The notes below the pieces were generated by a model, which did not search any database, had not been told where the DNA came from, and was given only the letters and a program-made list of their open reading frames with translations. From Streptomyces sp. NBC_01260 (lineage in GTDB: Bacteria; Actinomycetota; Actinomycetes; Streptomycetales; Streptomycetaceae), in NCBI RefSeq assembly GCF_036226405.1, contig NZ_CP108464.1:6510001-6574000 (forward strand): a stretch of 64,000 bases of DNA, written 5' to 3'. The translations under genes were made by a program, and so were the position numbers. Positions 52,309 through 61,619 of this stretch are shown in pieces (the stretch's first letter is position 1; each line of letters starts with the position of its first letter).

Positions 52309-53106
52309 GACGAAGATCGCGGTTCCGGGGATCAGGTTGCCGCGCAGCGGCGACCAGCCGCCCCACTCCTGGCTGTTCCAGGCGGGCCACTCCGGTTCCA
52401 CCAGGTCGACCAGGCGGAATCCGCCCGCCACCACGTCCCGCACCCGGTCACCGAGCGTCCGGTGGTGCTCGACGTACACCGCGTCGCCGTTCTCGTCCTG
52501 CTCGACGTAGGGGGTGCGGTCGAAGTAGGAGGCGGCGACGGACAGGCCCTCGGGCCCCGGTTCGTCCGGGAAGGCCCAGCGGACCGGATGCGTGACGGAG
52601 AAGATCCAGCGGCCGCCGGGGCGCAGCACCCGGTGCACCTCGCGGAACACCTGGGCCGGGTCGGCGACGAACGGCACCGCGCCGTAGGCGGAGCAGGCCA
52701 GGTCGAAGCTGCCGTCGCGGAAGGGCAGCACCCCGGCGTCGGCCTGGACCAGGGGGATGCCGTCGCCGATCCGCAGGGCGTGCTGGAGCTGGCGGTGCGA
52801 GAGGTCCAGGGCGACCGGGCGGGCGCCCTGGGCGGCCAGCCAGCGGGAGCACTGCGCCGCGCCCGCACCGATCTCCAGGACGTCCAGGCCCTTGAGCGCC
52901 GGTGCGGGGCCGAGCAGTCCGGCCTCCGCCTCGTCGAGCCCCTCCGGGCCCCAGACGAACCGGTCGTCGCCGAGGAAGCCGCCGTGGTCGCTCTGGTACT
53001 CGTCCGCGTTGCGGTCCCACCAGCCTCGGCTGGCCCGGCTGCTCTCGGCCTCGTCCGCGCTGCGGCGTGTCGCCTCGGGCTCGGCCTGGTGGATCTCTTG
53101 GCTCAT
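52294..53106 (-). CDS. Class I SAM-dependent methyltransferase
   Basis: A 270-residue methyltransferase. Motif I is LDVLEIGAGAAQCSRWLAAQG, the acidic residue is in PVALDLSHRQLQHA, and the later motifs are VQADAGVLPFRDGSFD and REVHRVLRPGGRWIFS. The ending WPAWNSQEWGGWSPLRG is a family-specific C-terminus. The acceptor substrate cannot be predicted. The ATG is at 53106. The stop and last four codons are part of the tandem repeat at 52264-52308. Confidence 0.9.
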   Translation of the reverse strand: MSQEIHQAEPEATRRSADEAESSRASRGWWDRNADEYQSDHGGFLGDDRFVWGPEGLDEAEAGLLGPAPALKGLDVLEIGAGAAQCSRWLAAQGARPVALDLSHRQLQHALRIGDGIPLVQADAGVLPFRDGSFDLACSAYGAVPFVADPAQVFREVHRVLRPGGRWIFSVTHPVRWAFPDEPGPEGLSVAASYFDRTPYVEQDENGDAVYVEHHRTLGDRVRDVVAGGFRLVDLVEPEWPAWNSQEWGGWSPLRGNLIPGTAIFVCARD

Positions 53107-53276
53107 CGTGTCCGTCGCTGTAGTTTGCCTTCACCCCGTCGTACGCGGTACGTACCAAGGGGGACCTGTGAGTACGGAACCCGTGTGTCCGGGACATCAC
53201 CGGGCCGATGTGGCCTCGGTGAACACGAGTTGTGCCGGGTATGGGGCGTTCCGCCCCTGGTGTGCGCCTTCGCGCA

Positions 53277-53305
53277 TTGACCGTGCCCTGCTGCGCCCGT
53301 ATGCT
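53277..53305 (+). promoter_or_regulatory. Probable rpsA promoter
   Basis: TTGACC (53277-53282), a 17-bp spacer and TATGCT (53300-53305) match the housekeeping (HrdB) promoter consensus very well, the best match I see in the window. Transcription should start near 53312, giving a leader of about 190 bases before rpsA. Confidence 0.75.
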
Positions 53306-53311
53306 ACAAGT

Positions 53312-53503
53312 TGCGCTGCGAGCCTGCGCGCCTCAGACCTAGCAGGCCGCGCTCGCATCTGTTGTATGTCCCCTCGGTTCACGAGGCGCCTCCCGCTCGC
53401 GGGATTCGGCGCTTCCCGGGCTGTCCGGCTTCTGCAGAGGCGATACGGGCTCACGGCGTAGCAGTACCTACGACTCACTGTCCGTACCGGAGCCCTTTCC
53501 CAC
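53312..53503 (+). promoter_or_regulatory. Structured 5' leader of rpsA
   Basis: The leader can form CCTCG/CGAGG (53372-53386) and GCGCC/GGCGC (53386-53412) enclosing CCCGC/GCGGG. A 31-codon frame (53366-53461) rich in Arg and Leu is open in it but lacks a ribosome binding site. S1 mRNA leaders are targets of S1 autoregulation in other bacteria, so a similar role is possible. The rpsA start has only a weak GGAG, consistent with S1-dependent initiation. Confidence 0.45.
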
Positions 53504-55024
53504 ATGACGAGCAGCACCGAGACCACCGCCACCACTCCGCAGGTTGCGGTCAACGACATCGGCGACGCGGACGCGTTCCTCGCGGCGATCGACGAGACGA
53601 TCAAGTACTTCAACGACGGCGACATCGTTGACGGTGTCATCGTCAAGGTTGACCGCGACGAGGTTCTCCTCGACATCGGTTACAAGACCGAAGGTGTCAT
53701 CCCGAGCCGCGAGCTCTCGATCAAGCACGACGTCGACCCGAACGAGGTCGTCAAGGTCGGCGACGAGATCGAGGCCCTGGTTCTCCAGAAGGAGGACAAG
53801 GAAGGCCGCCTGATCCTCTCGAAGAAGCGCGCTCAGTACGAGCGTGCCTGGGGCACCATCGAGAAGATCAAGGAAGAAGACGGCATCGTCACCGGTACCG
53901 TCATCGAGGTCGTCAAGGGTGGTCTCATCCTCGACATCGGCCTCCGGGGCTTCCTGCCGGCGTCGCTCGTCGAGATGCGCCGCGTCCGCGACCTCCAGCC
54001 GTACGTGGGCAAGGAGCTCGAGGCCAAGATCATCGAGCTGGACAAGAACCGCAACAACGTGGTCCTGTCCCGCCGTGCCTGGCTCGAGCAGACCCAGTCC
54101 GAGGTTCGCCAGACGTTCCTCACGACCCTCCAGAAGGGTCAGGTCCGCTCCGGCGTCGTCTCCTCGATCGTCAACTTCGGTGCCTTCGTGGACCTGGGTG
54201 GCGTCGACGGTCTCGTGCACGTCTCCGAGCTGTCCTGGAAGCACATCGACCACCCCTCCGAGGTTGTCGAGGTCGGCCAGGAGGTCACCGTCGAGGTTCT
54301 CGACGTGGACATGGACCGCGAGCGTGTCTCCCTGTCGCTCAAGGCGACGCAGGAAGACCCGTGGCAGCAGTTCGCCCGGACGCACCAGATCGGGCAGGTT
54401 GTTCCCGGTAAGGTCACCAAGCTCGTTCCGTTCGGTGCGTTCGTGCGCGTCGACGAGGGCATCGAGGGCCTGGTCCACATCTCCGAGCTGGCCGAGCGCC
54501 ACGTGGAGATCCCGGAGCAGGTCGTCCAGGTCAACGACGAGATCTTCGTCAAGGTCATCGACATCGACCTCGAGCGTCGTCGCATCAGCCTCTCGCTGAA
54601 GCAGGCCAACGAGTCCTTCGGTGGCGACCCGGCCTCGGTCGAGTTCGACCCGACGCTGTACGGCATGGCCGCGTCGTACGACGACCAGGGCAACTACATC
54701 TACCCCGAGGGCTTCGACCCCGAGACCAACGACTGGCTCGAGGGCTTCGAGGCTCAGCGCGAGGTCTGGGAGACCCAGTACGCCGAGGCGCAGACGCGCT
54801 TCGAGCAGCACCAGGCCCAGGTCATCAAGTCCCGCGAGGCCGACGAGGCCGCTGCTGCCGAGGGCGCTGCTGCCCCGGCCGGCAGCGCTCCGGCTGCCTC
54901 GAGCGGCGGCGGTGGCGGCGGTGGCGGTTCGTACTCCTCGGAGTCCGCGGACAACTCCGGCGCCCTGGCGTCGGACGAGGCCCTGGCTGCCCTGCGCGAG
55001 AAGCTGGCGGGCGGCCAGAGCTGA
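53504..55024 (+). CDS. rpsA: 30S ribosomal protein S1
   Basis: A 506-residue RNA-binding ribosomal protein that recruits mRNA to the 30S subunit. Four S1 repeats are visible: GDIVDGVIVKVDRDEVLLDIGY, GTVIEVVKGGLILDIGLRGF, RSGVVSSIVNFGAFVDLGGVDG and GKVTKLVPFGAFVRVDEGIEG. E. coli S1 has six; four is normal for actinobacteria. The C-terminal tail is low-complexity, rich in Ala, Ser and Gly (SSGGGGGGGSYSSES). Codons are typical of a highly expressed gene. It has its own promoter and a TTCG-loop terminator, so it is probably a single-gene unit. Confidence 0.98.
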   Translation: MTSSTETTATTPQVAVNDIGDADAFLAAIDETIKYFNDGDIVDGVIVKVDRDEVLLDIGYKTEGVIPSRELSIKHDVDPNEVVKVGDEIEALVLQKEDKEGRLILSKKRAQYERAWGTIEKIKEEDGIVTGTVIEVVKGGLILDIGLRGFLPASLVEMRRVRDLQPYVGKELEAKIIELDKNRNNVVLSRRAWLEQTQSEVRQTFLTTLQKGQVRSGVVSSIVNFGAFVDLGGVDGLVHVSELSWKHIDHPSEVVEVGQEVTVEVLDVDMDRERVSLSLKATQEDPWQQFARTHQIGQVVPGKVTKLVPFGAFVRVDEGIEGLVHISELAERHVEIPEQVVQVNDEIFVKVIDIDLERRRISLSLKQANESFGGDPASVEFDPTLYGMAASYDDQGNYIYPEGFDPETNDWLEGFEAQREVWETQYAEAQTRFEQHQAQVIKSREADEAAAAEGAAAPAGSAPAASSGGGGGGGGSYSSESADNSGALASDEALAALREKLAGGQS

Positions 55025-55066
55025 CGCTCTGACCCTCCGGCCGGTCATCGGCTGCAGTAGATGAAA

Positions 55067-55100
55067 GTGAGGCCCGCTCCCTTCGGGGGGCGGGCCTCAC
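55067..55100 (+). terminator. Terminator of rpsA
   Basis: A 15-bp stem (55067-55081 with 55086-55100, one G-T wobble) capped by the stable TTCG tetraloop, 42 bp beyond the stop codon and 18 bp before the end of the convergent beta-helix gene. Confidence 0.93.
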
Positions 55101-55118
55101 TCGTGTCCCCGATGGCCG

Positions 55119-56081
55119 CTACGGGGTGACGGCGATGTTGGTCAGGCCCTTGCCCCCGGTCACCGTGTTGCTGCCGCGGACCGTGGTGGCACAGCTCGTG
55201 CTGTAGTTGGTGACGTTGAACGCGAGCTGTTTGTCGCCCGTCGAGCCGGACAGGTCCGAGGCGTTGTCGCGAAAGACGGTCCCGCAGCCCCAGCCGCTCT
55301 GCTGGGTGTGCGTCTCGTAGCCGTTGTTGGTCGTACGCGAGCCGTGGTTGCCCTCGACCAGCACGTCGTTGCCCTTCACGTCGACCCAGGAGTCGTCGTA
55401 GTTGGCCCCGGTCAGCCCGCTGCCGTCGAAGGTGTTGCCGGCGATCCGCGCACCCGTGGTGCCCTCCTTGATGTCGACGTTCTCGCCGCCGACATCCGGA
55501 CCGATCGTGTTGTCCAGGATCTGGACCCGGTCGCTGTTGTCGGAGAGATCGCCCGCCGTGCCGACGTAGACGCCCTCGCCCATGCCGCGGCCGTCGTGCC
55601 CGGTGTCGTAGATCCGCGAGTTCCTGATGACGCCGTCGCTGCTGGACTTACGGAAGTGGACGCCCTCCATGTCGAGGTCGTGCACGGTCACCGAGTCGAT
55701 GACGACGCCTTTGGCGCCGTCGGCCATGATGCCCTTCTGGCCGCCGGAGACGGTGATGCCCTTCACGGTCCAGTACGAGGCGCCGTTGAGGTGCAGTCCG
55801 TAGCCGCCGCCGGCCGTGAGGACCGCCCCGGCGGAGCCGGTCAGGGTGATGCGCGCGGAGGCGGTGCCGGGGGCCGTCGCCTTGAAGTTGCCGGTGTACG
55901 TGCCGTTCGCGAGATGGATCGTGTCACCGGGACCGGCCGCGGTGAGGGCCGACTTGAGCTGGGCCGCGGTGCTCACCTCGATGACCGTCGCGGCACCGGC
56001 GCCGCCGGCCGAGGCGAGGACCGGGCCGCCGGTGGCGAGGGCGGTGGACAGCAGGGCGGGGAGCAGCGTGCGGGTGCGCAT
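55119..56081 (-). CDS. Secreted right-handed parallel beta-helix protein
   Basis: A 320-residue secreted protein. A signal peptide (LLPALLSTALATGGPVLASA) is cut near residue 30. The body has the repeating coil pattern of pectate-lyase-like beta-helices: VEVSTAAQLKSALTAAGPGDTIHLANGTYTG at the start, then WTVKGITVSGGQKGIMADG, VVIDSVTVHDLDMEGVHF, IRNSRIYDTG, VQILDNTIG and ARIAGNTFDGSG. Clear pectate-lyase catalytic motifs are not seen, so it may be a polysaccharide lyase of another type or a binding protein. The ATG is at 56081, and there is a long gene-free region upstream. Confidence 0.85.
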   Translation of the reverse strand: MRTRTLLPALLSTALATGGPVLASAGGAGAATVIEVSTAAQLKSALTAAGPGDTIHLANGTYTGNFKATAPGTASARITLTGSAGAVLTAGGGYGLHLNGASYWTVKGITVSGGQKGIMADGAKGVVIDSVTVHDLDMEGVHFRKSSSDGVIRNSRIYDTGHDGRGMGEGVYVGTAGDLSDNSDRVQILDNTIGPDVGGENVDIKEGTTGARIAGNTFDGSGLTGANYDDSWVDVKGNDVLVEGNHGSRTTNNGYETHTQQSGWGCGTVFRDNASDLSGSTGDKQLAFNVTNYSTSCATTVRGSNTVTGGKGLTNIAVTP

Positions 56082-56594
56082 GGGGGTGCCTTCCCGTCGA
56101 AGGATTCAGGTTCAGGGTTCTCGTACATGAACGTGGGGCGAGGTTCTGAACTTGCTGCCCGTGAACGTAGGGACGGAGTGACGCCGTGTCAAGGTCTGGA
56201 CCATTGCCGGGGGAATGGCGGACGGTGCGGACGGAGGGAAACACGCCCAATGCGCGCGTAACTGACGGCCCGTAACGCGGCCTCGCGGGTCGGCGAACTG
56301 CGGACCCGGCCGGATTCCGCAGTGGTCACCCTCGACTTCCGTCGTGAACTCGGCGCTCCCGTCGAGGTGTTCATCGATCTGCACGCCAACGCCTGGATCC
56401 ACGAAGAGGAGGCGGGCATGAGGAGGCGGGCATGGGGCCGGGTGCGGAAGCCCGGCGCGGAAGGCCGATACGGAAGGAGGCCACCGCACTGCACTCGCGG
56501 GTACGTGGGTAAACACCCCGTGAAGGGGTGCGGCAGGGAATGCCCGTGCCCCTCGGGACGTTCTTCTTCAGGAACACAAGGAGGAGCGGTAACC
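56082..56594. other. Gene-poor region with a possible decayed gene
   Basis: No intact gene is evident in 513 bases. On the plus strand a frame from 56262 has coding-like composition for about 52 codons (for example [20 protein letters not shown]) with no start codon, since a TAA lies just upstream at 56259. It then meets a direct duplication of 14 bases, AGGAGGCGGGCATG, twice in a row (56407-56434). Removing one copy would restore a frame ending at a TAA near 56510. A small hairpin CACCCC/GGGGTG lies at 56514-56530. The PAC2 gene has a good AAGGAGGAG ribosome binding site at the right edge. Confidence 0.5.
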
Positions 56595-57533
56595 GTGGCT
56601 GATCCGCAGAGTTTGTACGAATGGGACCCGAAGGGCCTGGCTGTCGTCGACATGGCGCTTGCCCAGGAGTCGGCCGGCCTGGTCATGCTCTACCACCTCG
56701 AGGGGTACATCGACGCGGGTGAGACCGGTGAGCAGATCGTCGACGGTCTGCTCGAATCGCTGCCCCACCAGGTGGTGGCCCGCTTCGACCACGACCGCCT
56801 CGTCGACTACCGCGCACGGCGTCCCCTGCTGACCTTCCGGCGCGACCGCTGGACGGCGTACGAGACCCCGACGCTGGACGTCCGGGTGGTCCAGGACGCC
56901 ACGGGGGCCCCGTTCCTGCTGCTGTCCGGGCCGGAGCCGGACGTGGAGTGGGAGAGGTTCGCCGCCGCCGTCGAGCAGATCGTCGAGCGGCTCGGGGTGC
57001 GTCTGGCGGTCAACTTCCACGGCATTCCGATGGGCGTCCCGCACACCCGCCCCGTCGGCGTCACCCCGCACGGCAACCGCACCGACCTCATGCCCGGCCA
57101 CCGCAGCCCGTTCGACGAGGCGCAGGTGCCCGGCTCCGCCGAGGCACTCGTCGAGTACCGGCTGATGGAGGCCGGACACGACGTACTCGGCGTCGCCGCC
57201 CATGTGCCGCACTACGTCGCCCGCTCCGCCTACCCGGACGCCGCGCTCACCGCGCTGGAGTCGATCACGGCGGCGACCGGACTGGTCCTGCCGGCCATCG
57301 CCCACGCGCTGCGCACCGAGGCGCACCGCACCCAGACGGAGATCGACCGCCAGATCGGGCAGGGCGACGAGGAACTCGTCTCGCTGGTCGAGGGCCTTGA
57401 GCACCAGTACGACGCGGTGGCGGGCTCCGAGACCCGGGGCAACCTGGTCGCCGAGCCGGTCGACCTGCCGTCCGCCGACGAGATCGGTCTCGAATTCGAG
57501 CGGTTCCTGGCCGAACGGGAAGGCGACAGCTGA
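56595..57533 (+). CDS. PAC2 family protein
   Basis: A 312-residue cytosolic protein of the PAC2 superfamily, named after a proteasome assembly chaperone. It is recognised by the segments [52 protein letters not shown], and [25 protein letters not shown]. Streptomyces has a 20S proteasome, but no proteasome genes are nearby, so a link is only suggestive. The GTG at 56595 has AAGGAGGAG upstream; longer frame gives no conserved sequence. Confidence 0.88.
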   Translation: MADPQSLYEWDPKGLAVVDMALAQESAGLVMLYHLEGYIDAGETGEQIVDGLLESLPHQVVARFDHDRLVDYRARRPLLTFRRDRWTAYETPTLDVRVVQDATGAPFLLLSGPEPDVEWERFAAAVEQIVERLGVRLAVNFHGIPMGVPHTRPVGVTPHGNRTDLMPGHRSPFDEAQVPGSAEALVEYRLMEAGHDVLGVAAHVPHYVARSAYPDAALTALESITAATGLVLPAIAHALRTEAHRTQTEIDRQIGQGDEELVSLVEGLEHQYDAVAGSETRGNLVAEPVDLPSADEIGLEFERFLAEREGDS

Positions 57534-57664
57534 CCGTCGGCACCACGACCGCCCTGCGTCCGTCCGCCGCTCCGGAACGGCGACGCAGGCCGGTCGGGCC
57601 GGGCGCAGACCCGGCACCAAGGGCGCCCGCCAGGGATGACGGGACATCCCTTAGGCTGCCGCCC

Positions 57665-58267
57665 ATGCTGAAAGTGGGCCTGACCGGTGGAATCGGCGCC
57701 GGCAAGAGCGAAGTGTCACGGCTGCTCGTCGGCCACGGAGCCGTCCTCATCGACGCCGACCGGATCGCGCGCGAGGTCGTCGAGCCCGGCACCCCCGGGC
57801 TCACCGCTCTCGTCGAGGCGTTCGGCACCGGGATCCTGACCCCGGAGGGCACTCTGGACCGGCCGAAGCTCGGCTCGATCGTCTTCTCCGACGCCGAACG
57901 GCTCGCCGCGCTCAACGCGATCGTCCACCCGCTGGTCGGTGCCCGCTCCGCCGAGCTGGAACGGGCCGCGGGCCCCGACTCCGTGGTCGTCCACGACGTC
58001 CCCCTCCTCACCGAGAACGGCCTCGCCCCCCTCTACGACCTCGTCGTCGTCGTCGACGCCGCTCCAGGGGCCCAGCTGGAGCGCCTCGTGCGACTGCGCG
58101 GGATGACGGAGGCGGACGCCCGTGCCCGGATGGCCGCGCAGGCCACCCGTGAGCAGCGGCTCGCCGTCGCCGACCTGGTCATCGACAACGACGGACCGGT
58201 CGAGGCCCTGGAGCCGCAGGTCCGCGAGGTCTGGTCGCAGCTGCTGCGGAGGGCCGCGGCGGGCTGA
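57665..58267 (+). CDS. coaE: Dephospho-CoA kinase
   Basis: A 200-residue P-loop kinase that phosphorylates dephospho-CoA in the last step of coenzyme A synthesis. The P-loop is [15 protein letters not shown] at the N-terminus; [43 protein letters not shown], and the LID region [17 protein letters not shown] are all conserved. Some actinobacterial CoaE proteins carry an extra C-terminal domain; this one does not. The ATG is at 57665. A TPR gene follows 66 bp downstream. Confidence 0.97.
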   Translation: MLKVGLTGGIGAGKSEVSRLLVGHGAVLIDADRIAREVVEPGTPGLTALVEAFGTGILTPEGTLDRPKLGSIVFSDAERLAALNAIVHPLVGARSAELERAAGPDSVVVHDVPLLTENGLAPLYDLVVVVDAAPGAQLERLVRLRGMTEADARARMAAQATREQRLAVADLVIDNDGPVEALEPQVREVWSQLLRRAAAG

Positions 58268-58333
58268 CCCGGACCGGAATACCGGACCCTGGAGCGACGT
58301 TCACACCGAGGTGCCCGAGGGAAGGATGCGACC

Positions 58334-58702
58334 GTGCCCGAGAGGAACCCGGAAACCCACGTCATTGACTTCCGCGCGGCCGAGCAGCTGCTGGCCGCGC
58401 GCGATCCCCGGGGTGCCGTGAAGCTGCTCGACTCGGTGATCGCCTCCCACCCCGAGAACACCGCCGCCCGGCTGCTGCGTGCCCGCGCCTTCTTCGCGGC
58501 CGCCCAACTGCGCCCCGCCGAGCTCGAATTCGAACTGGTCCTGGAGCGGGAACCGGACAACGCGTTCGCGCACTTCGCGCTGGCCCGGACCTTCGAGCGG
58601 GCCGGCCATCCGGAACGGGCAACCCGTCACTTCAGGCTCGCGGCGGCGCTCGACCCCAACCCGGAGTACCTGAGGGCCGCCCGCTTCGACGCGGAGGGCT
58701 GA
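58334..58702 (+). CDS. Small tetratricopeptide-repeat protein
   Basis: A 122-residue protein with about three TPR units (AEQLLAARDPRGAVKLLDSVIASHP, ARLLRARAFFAAAQLRPAELEF, AHFALARTFERAGHPERATRHF). TPR helices mediate protein interaction; no enzymatic domain is present. It starts at GTG 58334 behind GAAGGATG and follows coaE in the same direction, so cotranscription is likely. This pairing recurs in Streptomyces as I recall. Confidence 0.87.
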   Translation: MPERNPETHVIDFRAAEQLLAARDPRGAVKLLDSVIASHPENTAARLLRARAFFAAAQLRPAELEFELVLEREPDNAFAHFALARTFERAGHPERATRHFRLAAALDPNPEYLRAARFDAEG

Positions 58703-58746
58703 GGCCGGTCGTCGCGTACTGGCCCGCCCGCCGCCGGGGAGCGTGG

Positions 58747-59025
58747 TCAGTGCCCGTACCGCCGCCGTCCCCCGTGGCCCGGTTCGTGCGGCGGGACGGT
58801 GCGGCCCGGCTGGTAGCGCGGGCCCTGGTGGATGCGGTGGACGATCACGGCCAGATCCACCAGCACCAGGACGAGCAGCACACCGCACACGGCCGCCCAC
58901 CCCGGGCGGCCGGTCAGGGTGAATGCCGTCAGGCCGAAGACGGCCCAGGCCAGGCCCCATAGACTCAGCCAGAGCCGCATTCGCAGAGCACTGAGTGCAG
59001 TCGTCGGTTCACTACCGGTACGCAT
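58747..59025 (-). CDS. DUF6343 family small membrane protein
   Basis: A 92-residue protein with two transmembrane helices (LWLSLWGLAWAVFGLTAFTL and WAAVCGVLLVLVLVDLAVIV). The N-terminus is MRTGSEPTTALSALRMR, and the tail is His/Arg/Gly-rich (PGHGGRRRYGH). It resembles the Streptomyces DUF6343 family; the role is unknown. ATG 59025 is chosen for AGAGG upstream; ATG 59049 has no ribosome binding site. Confidence 0.78.
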   Translation of the reverse strand: MRTGSEPTTALSALRMRLWLSLWGLAWAVFGLTAFTLTGRPGWAAVCGVLLVLVLVDLAVIVHRIHQGPRYQPGRTVPPHEPGHGGRRRYGH

Positions 59026-59103
59026 GGCGATCGCCTCTTCTACCAGCATGGACCCGCGACGGTGGAATGCGGCGGACCGACGAGAGAGGGTGGGGTGCCG
59101 GCG

Positions 59104-60222
59104 ATGAGCGGTACGGCATGGGGGAACGACTCCGTCCGAAGGGCCCGGGTCCGAGGGTGTCTGCTGGGCGGGGCGATCGGGGACGCGCTGGGCAATCCGG
59201 TGGAGTTCCTGTCGCTCGCGGGTATCCGGCGGGCACACGGGGAGCAGGGCGTACGCGGTCTCACGGCCGACGAGGACGGGGTGGCCGGGCGCGTCACGGA
59301 CGACACCCAGATGACGCTCTTCACGGCCGAGGGGCTGATCAGGGCCCACTCCCGGGCCATGCTCAGGGGAATCGGCGGCGCCGAGACCGCGGTCATCAGG
59401 CACGCCTACCTGCGCTGGCTGGACACCCAGAACCACCCCGCGCCGCCCGGCCGCGAAGGGGATGACCCCGTCCGCACCGGCTGGCTCAGGCAGCAGCCCT
59501 GGCTGTACGCGCGCCGCGCCCCCGGCAACGCCTGCCTGACCGGGCTCACGGCCGGGCACACCCCCGACCCGATGGCCCCGCTCGGCGAGCCCGGCCCGGT
59601 CAACACCGGCTCCAAGGGCTGCGGCACGGTGATGCGCTCCGCCCCCTTCGGCCTGACCGGCCAGAACGCGGGTGCGAGCTTCGGGCTGGCCGCCCGCTGT
59701 GCACAGATCACCCACGGCCACCCCACCGGCGCCTACGCGGCCGGCGCGCTCGCGGCGATCGTCTCCCATCTCCTGGACGGCGACTCGCTGCCCGGTTCCG
59801 TACTGCGGGCCATGGAGCTGCTGGCCCGCCACCCCGGGCACGAGGAGACGACCGCCGCGCTCCGGGCGGCCTTCGAGCTGGCCGCCCAGGGCGCCCCGAG
59901 CGCGGAGAAGGTGGAGTCGCTCGGCGCGGGCTGGGTGGCCGAGGAGGCGCTCGCCATCGCCGTGTACTGCGCACTGGTTCTGCCGCGTGCCGCCCAGGTG
60001 GACGAGGCCCTGCTGCTCTCGGTCAACCACTCGGGCGACAGCGACTCCACCGGCGCCGTCTGCGGCAACCTGCTCGGCGCCCACCACGGCGACGTACACC
60101 TTCCGCCGTCCTGGCTGGTGCTCACGGAAGGGCGGGCGGTGATCGCCGAGGTGGCCGACGACCTGTCCCTGGAGTTCGAGCACGCGGTCCAGTGGCCGCC
60201 CGGCCGCTACCCGGGGTGCTGA
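59104..60222 (+). CDS. ADP-ribosylglycohydrolase family protein
   Basis: A 372-residue hydrolase of the DraG/ARH family, which removes ADP-ribose from proteins or metabolites using two Mg2+ ions. Metal-site segments are GCLLGGAIGDALGNPVEFL, VTDDTQMTLFTAEGL and SVNHSGDSDSTGAVCGNLLGA. The target is unknown; DraG itself reverses nitrogenase modification, which Streptomyces lacks. The ATG at 59104 precedes the family start; an in-frame GTG at 59062 would add 14 residues. No ADP-ribosyltransferase gene is seen in the window. Confidence 0.93.
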   Translation: MSGTAWGNDSVRRARVRGCLLGGAIGDALGNPVEFLSLAGIRRAHGEQGVRGLTADEDGVAGRVTDDTQMTLFTAEGLIRAHSRAMLRGIGGAETAVIRHAYLRWLDTQNHPAPPGREGDDPVRTGWLRQQPWLYARRAPGNACLTGLTAGHTPDPMAPLGEPGPVNTGSKGCGTVMRSAPFGLTGQNAGASFGLAARCAQITHGHPTGAYAAGALAAIVSHLLDGDSLPGSVLRAMELLARHPGHEETTAALRAAFELAAQGAPSAEKVESLGAGWVAEEALAIAVYCALVLPRAAQVDEALLLSVNHSGDSDSTGAVCGNLLGAHHGDVHLPPSWLVLTEGRAVIAEVADDLSLEFEHAVQWPPGRYPGC

Positions 60223-60313
60223 CGTGAGCTGAGGGTGCGGGTCAGCCGGTCAGCCGCCCCTGGCTACGGTTTCGGACGGGAACGGCCCCCGGCGACGGTT
60301 CGTTCGGCGATGT

Positions 60314-61024
60314 ATGAGCGGACAACTGGTACGTGAGGGCTATTCAGGCACCGGTCCCGGCGCGATCACCCCGGACGGCTGCGCCGTGGAGTTGTACACC
60401 CGGCTGTCCGTCGGCAACGAGCCGGATGTGATCGCCGGGGCCGTGCCCGCCGGGTCGAGGATCCTCGAACTGGGCTGTGGAGCGGGCCGGGTGACGCATC
60501 CGCTGATCCGCCGCGGTTTCGACGTCACCGCGGTGGACGAGTCGGCGCAGATGCTGGAGAAGGTGCGCGGAGCGCGTACGGTGCGGAGCCCCATCGAGGC
60601 CCTGGAGCTCGGTGACGAGACGTTCGACGTGGTGATGCTGGCGTCGTTCCTGGTGCACTCGGGCGAGCACCGGGTGCGGGACGGACTGCTGCGGACCTGC
60701 CGGAGGTACGTGCGCGACGGCGGGGTGGTGCTCATCCAGCGCGAGGGTCCGGACTACCACACCGGACTCCCGAGGGAGCGCGTCGAACCGGCCGGGTACA
60801 CGCTGCGGATCGTGTCCTCGCAGCCGGTCGGCGACGGGGTGCGCTCGGTGCGCGCCGAGTACGAGTTCGACGACGCCCGGTGGTCGCAGACGTTCCTGTC
60901 GCGGCCCCTGTCGAAGGAACAGTTCGAGGGGTATCTGGCGGCGGCCGGTCTGGGCGTGGACCGTTATCTCACGGATGACGGCGTCTGGGTGCGGGCCGTG
61001 CCCGGGCTCAGTGGACCGTGCTGA
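60314..61024 (+). CDS. Class I SAM-dependent methyltransferase
   Basis: A 236-residue methyltransferase with motif I in SRILELGCGAGRVTHPLIRRGF, the acidic ribose-binding residue in VTAVDESAQML, and DVVMLASFLVHSGEHRVRDGLL for motif IV. The C-terminal part (VRAEYEFDDARWSQTF) resembles class I small-molecule methyltransferases. Substrate unknown. Its last 17 bp overlap the convergent lipoprotein gene. Confidence 0.9.
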   Translation: MSGQLVREGYSGTGPGAITPDGCAVELYTRLSVGNEPDVIAGAVPAGSRILELGCGAGRVTHPLIRRGFDVTAVDESAQMLEKVRGARTVRSPIEALELGDETFDVVMLASFLVHSGEHRVRDGLLRTCRRYVRDGGVVLIQREGPDYHTGLPRERVEPAGYTLRIVSSQPVGDGVRSVRAEYEFDDARWSQTFLSRPLSKEQFEGYLAAAGLGVDRYLTDDGVWVRAVPGLSGPC

Positions 61025-61355
61025 AGCTGCGCCAGGGCAGCGAGCTGGGCGCTCGCACGTCGGTGAGCGTGGTGGGGAGGTAGGTCGTACCGGGTCCGGT
61101 GCAGTCGCGTGTGCGGTACAGGATGATGTCGATCAGGGTCCCGTTGGCCACTTCCTTGGCACCCGCGGGGGCGAGCGGGTGGCAGCCCCGCACCGAGGGG
61201 CTGTTCACCATGATCACGGCCTCCCGCTCGGTCGTGTAGGTGACCGGACCGACAGCGGTCCGGCCGAGGCCCGAACAGCCCGCGACGGTGAGGGTCAGGA
61301 GGGCCGTCCCGGCTGCGGTGCCGAGACGGCGGCGTCGGTTGTCGATCACGGGCAT
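61008..61355 (-). CDS. Small putative lipoprotein
   Basis: A 115-residue protein with a basic N-terminus (MPVIDNRRRRLGTA), a hydrophobic core (ALLTLTVAG) and a lipobox VAGC near residue 30, so it should be a membrane-anchored lipoprotein. Two more Cys residues (RGCHPL and RDCTGPG) could form a disulfide. No known domain is recognised. The ATG at 61355 has GAGGA seven bases upstream; longer frames are not supported. It is convergent with the methyltransferase gene and divergent from the slipin gene. Confidence 0.75.
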   Translation of the reverse strand: MPVIDNRRRRLGTAAGTALLTLTVAGCSGLGRTAVGPVTYTTEREAVIMVNSPSVRGCHPLAPAGAKEVANGTLIDIILYRTRDCTGPGTTYLPTTLTDVRAPSSLPWRSFSTVH

Positions 61356-61619
61356 GGGCAGGTCCTCGTCTGTCTCGTCCGGCTCATCCGTACGCACTCC
61401 GTCACGCCGTCCCCGTACGCCACGGGGGTACGTGCTGACGCTGGTCACCTTGCCCGCTCTCCGGCGGCCCGGCATCCGGGAGACGGCCGGGCGGGCTACG
61501 GGTGCACGGAAGGTGCGGACAGAGGTTCGACCGATACCCAAACAGGGCATACCGTGGTAATAGCGTCTTATGTGGCGCGAAGTGAGTGTTCCGATGTCTT
61601 CGGCTGGCAGGGGGCCGTC

